Shown here: positions 37,788 through 51,000 of the stretch, in pieces
How the letters are laid out: each line of letters begins with the position of its first letter
Numbering within the stretch: position 1 is the stretch's first letter
Source: Gigantopelta aegis
Lineage: Eukaryota; Mollusca; Gastropoda; Neomphalida; Peltospiridae
Direction: 5' to 3'
Assembly (NCBI RefSeq): GCF_016097555.1
Contig: NC_054708.1
Span: 7,532,160 to 7,596,159, forward strand
DNA: 64,000 nucleotides
The notes under the pieces: generated by a model
Told to the model about the DNA's origin: nothing
Database searches by the model: none
What the model saw: the letters and a program-made list of their open reading frames with translations, nothing else
Made by a program: the position numbers and the translations under genes

Positions 37788-38137
37788 CAGTGAAACCCCT
37801 CAAAACATGACCCTCTGTAAATGGGAATTCCCTCAAAACATGACCCTCTGTAAACGGGAATTCCTTCAAAACCAGACCCTCTGTAAACCAGAATTCCCTA
37901 AAAACCAGACTCTCTATAAACCGGAATTCCCTAAAATCAGACTCTGTAAACCAGAAGTCTCTGAAAATTGTCCCTTTGTAAACCAGAAATTCCCCTCATA
38001 ACCAGATTGTTTCCACAGTCCCTTTTTAAATATCAGTACCGAATATAATCTTGCTAAACCAGAAACCTTTTAAAATTGGCCTGTTTACTTGGTACGGTGG
38101 GTGTCCAGTTTGGAGGGATTTCACTGCATTACAAACC
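37788..38137. mobile_element. CAGTGAAACC-family MITE with internal tandem expansion
   Basis: The ends TACAGTGAAACCCCTCAAAA and TCCAGTTTGGAGGGATTTCA are inverted. Inside, about five units of 25-37 bp of the form GACCCTCTGTAAACCGGAAT-TCCCT repeat, diverging steadily. Relatives elsewhere in the window have one or two units. Confidence 0.85.
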
Positions 38138-38459
38138 TGGTCGGAGATATATTGTATAAAGACTACTTATGGTAAACGCTGAAAGCAATAAAGACTTGAG
38201 TTTACTAAAACTAATGATGTTTGTATTTTGCTTATTAAGTAAATGATATAGCATGGTGTGGTGTGGCAATATTATAGCTTTAATTCTATACCCTTTTGCT
38301 TATCATTAAAGACCAAAGAAAACCTACAAGTTATATATTGCACTACATCGATGAATGTAGGTGAAGCTTGGCTACCAAGACTGTTAGAAACACGTAACAT
38401 AAGAAACCAACGTAACTAGTGACATTAAGTAACAGCAAATGACAACACAGTGTGTTTGT

Positions 38460-38597
38460 TAGTGACCTGTGTTTATAAAACTGTTAAAGCTTAGACACAA
38501 GACTTCAAGGCCATGACAATGACATACAAACTTCATGCATGTGACATCATCACAGATTCGAGTCTAGACTGTAAACGTTTTATAAGCACAGGTCTTG
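38460..38597. mobile_element. MITE with GCTTATAAAAC ends, copy 2
   Basis: GACCTGTGTTTATAAAAC at the left and GTTTTATAAGCACAGGTC at the right are an 18-bp inverted pair with one mismatch. The centre shares TTCATGCATGTGACATCATC and GATTCGAGTCTAGACT with 25988-26138. Confidence 0.85.
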
Positions 38598-38751
38598 GTC
38601 CCAATGTCTAAAGCTATAATTGTACACTACTTGTGGCAAACAGCACCTGTACAGCTTAGTACAAAGTGTCAAGTGAATATGTGACTATAGCACATGCAAT
38701 GCATTCTTTTTTAATCTTTCATTGATGACTTCAAAAAACAGCTGTAAAATA

Positions 38752-38757
38752 TTTATT
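38752..38757 (-). terminator. Candidate polyadenylation signal of ATAT1
   Basis: TTTATT on the plus strand (AATAAA on the minus strand), about 310 nt beyond the ATAT1 stop. One of several possible signals. Confidence 0.4.
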
Positions 38758-39068
38758 GTTTTGCACTGTATGGGACAGAATACTTTAAGCAAATCTGTCC
38801 TTCATGCCAGCTCAACCTTCCTTTAAATAACTAGTAAGACAGAGAAGGCACTTTTAAAAACTAAAATCATGGTAATTTTTCTTCTTTTTAACAAAGAAAG
38901 AAACACCCCCACCCTCATGCCCACCCCTGCTAATTTGAGCCCTAATGATGTCTTCAATGAGTAATTTGTGGCATAACCCTACTTAGCTGTGCATCCAGCG
39001 CCTGTGAACAAACTCACAAAGCCTTGCTGCTAACTGGTGCACCAAACACATCAAACTCTAATGGGCTG

Positions 39069-42000
39069 TCACCAGAGCCTGTTGTGAGCATTGTGTTTTG
39101 ATGCTATAGTTCTGTGATTGGGCACAACCCCGAATACTGTCCACGCTGTGTCTGCATTTGTGTAAGGATTGTACACCACAGGCGGGGCTGAATAGCCTCG
39201 GTACACTCCTGTAGGTATCACTGGCTGGGACGGTGGCTCACGTGGGATACTTGGACTGAAAAAGAAAAAATATATAAACATGTATATATGTATTATGTAC
39301 AAGAAATGGTGTATATCTGTGTGGTGTGTGTGTATACATATGAAGTCCACAGGAAAAACCTGTGATGTCACATTTTTAGTAAGGTGATATATTTTTATTT
39401 TAAAATTCACAATTCTGCAATTGTGGAATATATGTGCCTAAAAAAGCATAATTTACCAACTACTTTTAATAGCCTACCATAATTATAAGTTTTTAATTGT
39501 GTGTGTCACTGTGACCTTCACATACACGACCCGTATAATACTGACTATCTGTCTGGACATATACATATATATCATATATATGATACACTAATCAGACACT
39601 GAATTGTGGGCTTTAAAAATATATATATAACACTGTCACTGTGACCATCACATACATGCCCGTTATAATACTGACTATCTGTCTGGACATCATACATATA
39701 TATCATATATATGATATACTAATCAGACACTGAATTGTGGGGTTTAAAAATATATATATAACACTGTAATAAAACAAAATGATAAATATTTTTGGATTCC
39801 ATCTCATAATTTTACACTTCTGACCCAAAATCTGAGATTCACAGAATCCTGCTAAATTTGCAGCCTGGTAATTCATTTACTAGTTTATGGGTTGTTTTTC
39901 TGAATAACACATTAAAAAATTCAACACTGGTTTTGTCTAGTCTAGCTGTAGAAACAAACTGCTTTCTCCGACTGTACCTAGGTGTATTCTGTAAAACTTT
40001 AAGATGGCCGCCTCTTCCTTGATAATCCTGATGCATGTTCAGCATGTTGTAGTAGCTCTCAGGTGGATTGTCTCGAACTAGAGGAGGTAGTTTGTCTGGA
40101 AAACAAACACACGACAGTATACGTAAAAACATAGACATAATTTGGGTAAAAAATGTAACGTAAATAACTATAATAGTTGTACACTCTCTTTGTAACAGAT
40201 TATAACAGTTACAACAATTTTTTTTTTTTAATTGCTGTGGGAGACAAAGTTCGAGCCCTGGAATGTCTGGTTTTAAAGGGTTATTCATTTCAGAGAGGTT
40301 CGGTTTTGTCAGGGTTCGACAAGCCTTCAGTCCTGGCTAGTGAATGTTTGGTCTGGGCTAGTGGAAATTATTAACTGTATTACTGTAATATATTGGGCTC
40401 TAGCCAAAGCTTCTGTGAGGTTTCTCAAACATTTGTCAAACACTGATTTTGTACTAATATTTAAAACGAATTTGTGAAAAATGTCTGGTTTTGAGAGGTT
40501 TCACTGTACATATGTTTAATGCTATAAAATCATGTTAATAACTATACACTATGAGCTGAATTTACAAAGCCTGTTTATGTCTTACACGCATGTAACTACA
40601 TACAGTTACAATGCTTAAACACTGTACATATGTTTAATGCTATAAAATCATGTTAATAACTATACACTATGAGCTGAATTTACAAAGCCTGTTTATGTCT
40701 TACACGCATGTAACTACATACAGTTACAATGCTTAGACACCTGCATTTATGAAAAACAGGCGTCGTAAATTCGACCCCTTATGTTTAACTGATTACTGCC
40801 AATTATAAGTCTTCAAGTTCTATTGATAACACCATATTTTACTAGAAAATAAATGACAAGTTTCAAATATACTAATATCACACAAAACGGGTCAAAGAGG
40901 GTTCAGGGGGTGCAAATGACACCCATGCATGATTTTTTAAAAACAGTTATTTGCTTTGAAAAACTTAAAACATTAATGAATAAAACATTCTAGTTTACCG
41001 TATATCTTCGCCTATAAGTCAAATTTTTTTCACCCAAAAATTATTTTATAACTTGGGGGGTCGACTTATAAGAGGGTAAAAAAATTTCACCAAAAAATAT
41101 TACTGTTTTGGGGATTATTTTACAAGTTTTATTGTTGAAGTATGCCATGTAGTTATACTCAAATATGTTAATTTGACACATTTATTTTTTATAACCTATT
41201 TTATTTGGCATTAGAACGGTTTTGGTTATGCGAAAAAGCGTGCGATCTCACTCACATGCCAAAGACAACAGTCCACTTGGTTAAATTAACAGTCATCACT
41301 AATAGTAAAAATGTAAACAATACTAACTACCTGTTGCCTGAGTTTATTTTGAAATCTGGTCACTGGCATTAATGGTTGTTCAAACAATGTTTTGTCGGTG
41401 ATTAACTTCATGAATATTACTGAGCATTCCCTTAAAATAGACTGATCTCTGCAGTTCACTAGAGCAATAACTACATACATGTATATGTACAACACACATC
41501 ATTTGGTACAAAAACAGTGTACTTCAACAGAGTTATCCTCCTTACATGTATTAATATGGCGGCAAAATGTGATACTTTCAGTTTTATCGTAGTGATCTGT
41601 TGTCAGTGTTTATAAATAAAGTTGTTGTCTGTGCACAAAACCATCTGTACAGTACCATACAGTAACAGTCAAACAGCTTTCACTCTCTACTAAGGGAATA
41701 TTTCGTTTTGATGCTATGTAATAATGATAGTTTGATTGGAATAGTCTGATTATATTGCGATGTACAAAACGTGAAAACCGAAGTTTGTAAAATAATTTTC
41801 TTTTGTTCAAATATTGTACATTATTGTTCTCATGTGCTGAAAATAAGAAATATTTCAATATTTATAAGTTGTTTTTCATGGGTCGACTTATAAACGGGTC
41901 AATAAAAAAAATATCTTTTCAGGGCTTGAAATTAGGGACTCGACTTATAGCCGAGATCGACTTACAGGCGAAGATATACGGTAGTTCATTACAAAAATTA

Positions 42001-45000
42001 GTCAAAACATCCATGCATAAAAAATTGTGGGTTGAGAGTAAGAAGGTGCTATCTGCAATTAAAAAGTATAAAGTAAAAAGTAGAGGCAGACCTGTCAACC
42101 TTTAGTCAAGAGAAAGCAGGAGGTGCGTGTTGAAAAAGCAGGAGATTTTGTCAAAAAGCAGGAGATTTTTTAAATTCACACAATTTAACCCAAAATCGCA
42201 AGATTTAAAAAAATCATTATTACATTAAGTTATATGAATACTTTATAATGTCATATATACTTCTTAACCTTAGATCTTGGCATTAAAAAAATATATATAT
42301 ATATTATTTTTTTTTATTTTTTTTTAAGTTTAAATATTATTATGATTTAATACATATTTAAAAAAAAAAAAATATTTTATCCAAAAATGTTAAGTGCATG
42401 AACAAGAAAAAAAATAATTAATTAGTACATTTACGGTATTACACTTACATTCTTACAGGTTGCGTTACATTATCATTTGTGGTTAGTGTACCTAAGTACT
42501 AAAGACAAATTTATATAAATCTTATAAATTAATATTCAGTTTTTACTATAATGAGGAACGGTGGCATGGTACTTATTTAAAATCATTATAATGATGCATT
42601 AAACATTGTATTTTCATTAATCATAAGTAAAACCTCATTACGGACATCGTGTGAAATATACCGGAATTATACCCATTTCCGTGAGTAACTTTATGTCAAT
42701 GTCAAACACAATTTTTTTTAATTGTACAAAAATAATTTCTTGAAGTGTACCCTTATAACCAACATTTTACCGCATAAATATACAAAATTATCATTTGTGG
42801 TTAGTGTACCTAAGTACTAAAGACAAATTTATATAAATCTTATAAAGTAATATTCAGTTTTTACTATAATGATGAACGGTGGCATGGTACTTATTTAAAA
42901 TCATTATAATGATGCATTAAACATTGTATTTTCATTAATCCCAAGTAAAATCACATTACTGACAATTATGTATTCCCAAATATACCGGAATTATACCCAT
43001 TTCCGTGAGTAACTTTATGTCAATGTCAAACACAATTTTTTTTAATTGTACAAAAATAATTTCTTGAAGTGTACCCTTATAACCAACATTTTACCGCATA
43101 AATATACAAAATTAACTGACACAAGTATGTTTATACAGCTAATTGGTCTTTTCGTTGTCTTGCTGTGACATGTGATTTTAACAAGCATGTGTGTATTGGT
43201 CAACTCGGGAGTCTGGCAGTTCAGATTCGTCATAGTTGCATTATGTAATCCAGTGGGAAGACATTTTACAATTCAGAGGTGTTATTAGAACTAAATTGGG
43301 TAGGTGTTTTTTTTTTATATGGCAACAATGAATGTCAATACATAGCCTGTTGAATTAGCGGCAACACGCTTCGTAGCCATTACGATGACAACAAACATTA
43401 TAATAACATGTCATTTTATAAACTCCATGTGCTTTTTTAACAATATAAATAGGCTATCCCACAATTCTCACTTCAGCAAAGGTTAAACAGTCGGGACAAT
43501 TCGGCCTGTTACATTCTCGGAAACCGAAAGTAGTCGACATTTTCCGAATGAGAAAAAAAGGCAGAGTTACTTCCCTTCTGTTATTTTGACAAAAGAGGAT
43601 CAATTTTTTTTTTATGATTACAAAAATGTCATTTAACAGGAGAAACTGTCTCCCGCACAGGTGAAAAGGAGATTTGATCAAATACCGGGAGACTCCCGCG
43701 GAATCCGGGAGGGTTGACAGGTCTGAGTAGAGGTAGCCCCTTTTTGCTCTCAACGGATGAAACATAATTCATGCAACGTACATGTAGGTCTATAATTATG
43801 GAAACAATTTGATGCTATTTCATGTAATTAACAACAGAATATGTTACACACAGTTGAAATGGACACCAACACCCAAGTGTGTCTAGATCTGTCTCTAGTT
43901 TTAAAATCTTACCTCTGCTGTTCTGTTTCCTGAGTGTTCTGGGTAACTGCAGTGTTGGCGGTGGTGACGGTGTAGCACCATGGCGACTGTACCGATTGTA
44001 AACTGCATCAGCTGTCTGCTGGTCGTATCCATTAGGGACACTTTATTATTGGAGAAAAAAACCCCATTAAAACTAAGGTTAAAGTTTAATTACAACAAAT
44101 TAAATTATTTACATTCTATAGTCTGCTAAAATATGTTAAATTTATTATAAAATATAATATACCAAAAAAGTATATAACAATCCAATACAGTACTTAATTT
44201 TGTTTTTCATATCCCATCTAATACAGTACTTTTGTTTGTCATATCCCAGTCCAATACAGTACTTACTTTGGTTTGTCACATCCCAGTCCAAAAAAGTATT
44301 TACTTTTGTGTCATATCCCAGTCCAATATAGTACTTACTTCTGTTTGTCATATCCCAGTTGACAACAGTATTTTTGTTGGTCATATCCCATCCAATACAG
44401 TACTTTTGTTTGTCACATCCCAGTCCAATACAGTACTTACTTTTGTTTGTCATATCCCAGTCCAATACAGTATTTTTGTTTGTCATATCCCAGTCTAATA
44501 CAGTACTTTTGTTTGTCATATCCCAGTCCAGTATAGTACTTACTTTTGTTTGTCACATCCCAGTCCAATACAGTACTTAATTTTGTTTGTCATATCCCAT
44601 TCAATACAGTATTTTTGGTTGTCATATGCCAGTCCAATACAGTACTTTTGTTTGTCGTATCCCAGTCCAATACAGTACTTTTGTTTGTTATATCCCAGTC
44701 CAATACAGTACTTACTTTTGTTTGTCACATCCAGTCCAATACAGTACTTACTTTTGTTTGTCACATCCCAGTCCAATACAGTATTTACTTTTGTGTCATA
44801 TCCCAATGCAATACAGTACTTACTTCTGTTTGTCATATCCCAGTCCCGTTGTTTTCTGTGCAAGCATGGTGGGTACTGGTGATATCATCAAGTTCTTTAT
44901 TGCATTATCCTACAAAAAAGAGAGTAAATATATTGCAAAAACTCAACTAATGAGGCACAATATGTGTAGTTTGCTGATAATATGTTTGTAAAGTTCTCCA

Positions 45001-48000
45001 AAATAATGTAGATATAGAGCATAATACATGAGTGGCCGTTAGATACCATTTATCTCACGAGTTGTTTTAAAATGTATCAAACAAGCAAAAGCGAGTTTGA
45101 TACATTTTTAAACGAGCTGTGAGATAAATGGTATCTAACGGCCATGAATGTATGCATTAACAAGTATGTAAAGTCATAAATAACACATGGTGTTCTCACC
45201 AATGGGTGTGTAACAAATTATGTCAATCACTAAATACAATACACACATTTAGAATAAATTAAATCTGGAAGTAAACGCAATCAATTCTTACATGCATAAT
45301 TTATGTATGTATCTATTTCAACAATAGATATTTTATGTCTAAAACCTATTATGTAAAAACATAAATGTTGCTATTCTTGATCTAATAGTATTTTATTTAA
45401 GATAAGGTATGCAATATAATGAAATTAGTAACAATGATGACTGTTCAAATATTTTGAATAATGAAGGAAAGGATTATTAGCTTAATGCTAACTCAGCACA
45501 TTTTACATGTACACCTAATATATACATGTATTGTTAATTCAATACTTGGTTGGGAGGAAACCCACTGTATCCTCATAGAACACTTTTATATCTACTTCAC
45601 CACAGACAGGATACCACCAATCGTGATGTGCCAGTCATAGTGTACTAGTTGGATGGGAAAACATTAGCGTCCACTGGTAGTTGATCCTAAGACCTACCGC
45701 TCCTCAAGAGAGCACTCTGCCACTCAGCTATCTCCCAGCCCTGAATAACAAGGGACAAGCCATGGCAAACACACCTCATCCCGATACCCATCAATTACAC
45801 TGATAGATCTGTTCCTAGATAAAGGACGGCTTGGTTTCCCAGCGGACTGATGAATCACGTTCCCTGATAACGGACGGCTCAGTTTCCCTGATGACTGAGA
45901 GCCATTCTTAGAATAGCCAGGAACATACGACGTCTTCGAGCTGTATGGATCTACCAATTATACACAAATAAATACCAGTATTACAAATGCTGCAAATACA
46001 TAGAAATGCTTTCATTTTTAAATGTACTATATTTAATACATGTAATTAACTAATTAAAAAACAAAGCAAACATCTATGCTGAATCTAGCCACCATTAAAG
46101 GAAGTGAAAACAAAATTGATGAATCTGTCTTTAAGACTTATAGTTACAGATTATTTTCATTTCTTCTATACATTGGATCTTAGATAAGAAGTAAAAGAAT
46201 TATTGATGACTCTGTCTTTAAGACTTCCATTTCCAGATTACCTTCATTTGTCCTGTACATTGGAGGCTTGCCTGAAGCATTCTGGTTATTGTTCATGCCT
46301 GAAACAACATAACAATACAAGTTAATATTGCCTTGTTAGTGTAGGGAATGTTTTGTTCTACATCATGTCACCATTAGCTACGCAAGTTTCAGAGATTATT
46401 ATGCAATTCTTAAACATTAAATAGTAGTTGCAAATCAATTTTTAATTGTTGCTATTCAATTATGGGTTTTTTAAAGTTCCCTGTATAATAGGAAAATATT
46501 TCACACAAAAGAAAAGCAGGCAAACAAAGAATCTGACATGATATTTCAAAGAGTTTCATAAATAGGTATAACTTGTCAGACTGTTCTCAATTCTTGCAAC
46601 ATTTTCAAACCTGCATGTGGATGGAATGAATGAATAAATGAATGTTTAATGAAACTCCAGCACAAAAATTCCCATCGGCTAATGGGTGCATATGGACAAA
46701 GTCTGACAAATGATTAGCAACACACTCACCTAGTTTCTGTGAGAAGAATCCATCATACACAACAAAATTGTTCATCTGTGGTATTTCCGTTCTCAGGTTG
46801 TAGTGCTTGGCGAGGAAGGATAAAAACTTGTGAGATGGTTTGTCAACAGCAAGATGCAGTGGGTTTACATTCCTGTCCTGATAACAATATAAAATTTAAA
46901 AAAAGTAAAACACCTAAGTAGATTGATTGAAACATTTTATAGTAATGTATATGAGATGGTTTGTCAACAGCGAGATGCAGCGGGTTTACATTCTTGTCCT
47001 GATAACAATATATAATAAAGAAAAAGTAAAACATCAAGTAGACTTGATTTAAACATTTTATAGTATATAAGATGGTTTGTCAACAGCGAGATGCAGTGGG
47101 TTTACATTCCTGTCCTAATAACAATATAAAATAAAGAAAAAGTAAAACACCAAAGTAGATTGATTGAAACATTTTATAGCATATATAATACAAAAGGATT
47201 GGGTAGACGTTCTCCAGCTTACAGGGCCTTCTCCTAACCAAAGCAGATGTGACACTTGATCTGCAGCGTGAGAGAAGATGACGTTGCTTGTTAAAATGGT
47301 ACACTGTTTTTATTAACAGCAAAGGGCACATATTAAAGCCGCACACCCTAGTTCCATCCAGCGAAAATAAATTATAATTTGGTTAATCTACAAACCTGTA
47401 ACACACAAAGATCACGTTTTTATCAAATGGAGTGAAAAAGCAGGTTTTATATCAATAAATACCATGGGAATCCCCATGTCCCAATTGCTTGAAATAATTT
47501 TGAAAGTTAGTATTCTGATGTCACCGGTAGATGTCGCTCGAAGCACAACAATGCCTACGTCACGACAAATTTCACAGACTTGGGGGTGCGTTCGTTTCAC
47601 CTCTCCTGGACATGTTCCAACTGTTCTGTCCTGGTTGTATCCCCTCTTCAGATATCGTAAGACTATTATTGGTTTTAAGGGTTTGTAACATTTTGTATTG
47701 AGACACTTACTTGTCTGAACTTTATTGTTACTGAAAATGTTCACGAACTGTGAAGAAAAATCTCACAAATGAACAACAAATCGGATGTTGATTGCGCGAA
47801 CCGTGCACGAGAAAACAAACCGAACCAAAATGATAACGGTCACGTGATATACCAACGTCTAAAACATTGAAATGGAAATATCCCCTCTAAAAATAGATTG
47901 GACCTCGCTTGCTTAACGGTTTTTTCTCGACAACACGTCTTGTGAAAAAATGCAAAAAATGCATTTCGTGGTTTTACAAATATCACGATTACCAAAAAGC

Positions 48001-51000
48001 ACTTCAAGTGAATGGAAATGTGTATTCTAAATAATAAAATGTAAGTAAAGTGCAATTTTATTTGTGAAAAATGGGGTTTAATAGCGAAAAACAACGCCGT
48101 AATGGTTAACAAATAAACGTAACTAGGGTGTGTCCCTTTAAGAAGTAACATCAGTCATGCCTTTAAAATATTTCCCATTAAATAAAGTCTGGAGTACAGT
48201 GTTAACCTAAACCAAATTCAATGGAGACTGACGATATGTACAGGTATGTACAGAGTGCTGGTATAAACATATTCACCCAAGCTATTGTCACTAGATGAAA
48301 CTTTGAAAATGTGAAAACAGAAATCTGGATTACACAGATGCTGGTTTGGACAGAGTTCTCTGTATTTACAAATACACAGAAACTAATCCACTTTCAAAGT
48401 AATACACCAAACTTCATTGAAAACACACCACATAATTTTCAGTTGTTATTGCTATAAAACACACAATAAGTTAATGTATTATTTTTTCTTCTCAGATTGG
48501 TGCATTTTCTGTGTTCCTATAATTTCATATAAACTACATTCAAGAAGACCAATCTTCTAACACAAACTCAAAGTACTGCCTTCATATATCATAGAGAATA
48601 CAATTTCATTGATGTTTAAAAAGGAGTTTCAGTTTGTTTTGTTTAACAACACCCATGGTGCACATTGATTAATTAATCATTGGCTAATTGGCTAAACATT
48701 TGGTAATTCTGACACGTAGTCATCAGAGGAAATCCGCTACAATTTTCCAAATGAAGCAAGGGATCTTTTATATGCACCATTCCACAGACAGGATAGCACA
48801 TATCACAGCCTTTGATATACCAGTCGGGGTGCATTGGCTGGAACAAGAAATAGCCCAATGGGCCCACTAACGCGAATCGATTAAGTGAGCACTTTACCAC
48901 TGGGCTACTCCCCCCCCTCCCTCCCCCAATGATGTTCATGTATATTGTTACATACATCTAGACAAATAAACAGAAATTTAACATTAACTACATAAAAGTG
49001 AACTGACCTTTAACATAAACTCAAAGAGTTGTTTTCCACACCCCATTCTCTGCCGCGATTCATGGACGTAGAAATCAAGAACACAATGAGGCTGCATTTC
49101 ATGCTGGACACCATTTTTATCATACACAAACAGTTTCTTGTGACCCACTTTTAGAATGCCAATCACTGCACCCTTACCACTAGATAAACAACAAAACAGT
49201 TAATCAGCATACACGGTCTGGATTGATCAAAACATTTATAGAAACGCTACACTATCATATGAGTTAATAAATCACCTTACGAAAACAAAGATTAATTGGC
49301 AGTAATAAATTTCCATCTGTTAGTCCAACTTTTAAATAATATACACAAGAAACTTTATACATAAAAGTTAAAGTTAAAGTTTGTTTTGTTTAATGCCACC
49401 ACTAGAGCACACTGATTTATTAATCATCAGCTATTGGATATCAAATATTTTGTTATTTTGACAGTCTTAGAGAGGAAGCCTGCTACATTATTCCATTAGT
49501 AGCAAGGGATTTTTTACATGCACCATCCCACAGTCACAATAGCACATACCACAGCCTTTGATATACCAGTTGTGGTTCACTGGCTGCACGAGACTTTATA
49601 CATAAAGAAAGAAAGAAAGAAATGTTTTATTTAACGATGCACTCAACACATTTTATTTACAGTTATATGGCGTCAGACATATGGTTAAGGACCACACAGA
49701 GTTTGAGAGAAAACCCGCTGTCACCACAACATGGGCTACTCTTTCCGATTAGCAGCAAGGGATCTTTTATTTGCACTTCCCACAGGCAGGATAGCACAAA
49801 CTATGGCCTTTGTTGAACCAGTTATGGATCACTGGTCAGTGCAAGTGGTTTACACCTACTCATTGAGCCTTGCGGAGCACTCACTCAGGGTTTGGAGTTG
49901 GTATCTGGATTAAAAATCCCATGCCTCGACTGGGATCCAAACCCAGTACCTACCAGCCTGTAGACCGATGGCCTAACCACGATGCCACCAAGGCCGGTCT
50001 TATACATAAAGGGGATGGGATCTAAATGTACAGGTATCTCCATCAGTAGAACATGGCTGTTAACAAAAGTAAAATGTTGTGACTGAAATTTCAAGGTACA
50101 GGGCATTGTCCTGGTTGTGGGTTTAGATGGCGGATGTCAGTGCCATGATTATATCACCATTCAAAATGGTAGTGTTTTACATGACAATTGTAGTCCACTT
50201 TAAACATGTATTTCTCCCAACCCAAACCCTTTTATTTTTGACAAAAACATTAATTGATGGGTCCTGCAGTGAACCTATATTAATAAAAATAGTCCTATTA
50301 GGCTGACATTTGCTGGGGTTTGCTATGGAAATTTTTTTTAAAGTTTGCATTATTACTTGATATTATTTATTTAGGCTTGACCGCCAGCTAATGGACGGCA
50401 AATCAAATATTCAAATACATTTACATTGGGTTGCCGTAGTCTTATTGCAAATTCATTATGGTCGTTAAAAAATGGGGTAAAAGCCAATGTCTGATACTGC
50501 ATTACGCTAACGTTGAATAGTCCTTTGTTGATCTTTGTGTCCATTTAACAAATATGTAACGCAAAATCTTGCAGTTTTAATACCCCTCTCGCTCGTGTAA
50601 CGTTTTGTGACCATGTCATATTTTACTTTGGGGTCTTTAGTAATATATATATGTTAAAATAAAACAGCAATGACTGGTTGCATACTTTATTAATTAACAT
50701 TACGTTGTACAATAACCCCCCCCCCCCCCCCCCATTACGTTTTGTGACACATCCCATAATTCCTACTCTCCTTAGTGCACGTTGAGTAGTTCTCGAATGA
50801 CCCCATTATTCAATCGTAAATAATAAAGAAGTAACATACCACTGGTCGGTAAATGTTAATTTTTCACCGGATCAATTTTATTAAGTCTCAATATCTATAA
50901 TACGCAATCTAATAATCTCCCAGCAGAACTATTACATTGTAACAGTGTTCAAACTCGCACGTGCTGTTCGTCACATGGTGTGACATCGGGTATGGCCATT

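Noticed and set aside
41803-42105. 100-residue Lys-rich frame
   Set aside because: Runs across the right end of one transposable element into the start of the next; composition follows AT-rich repeat.
44145-44991. Several frames with repeated [12 protein letters not shown]-like residues on both strands
   Set aside because: Artefacts of the 33/37-bp donor array; the only real coding part is exon 8 at 44824-44909, minus strand.
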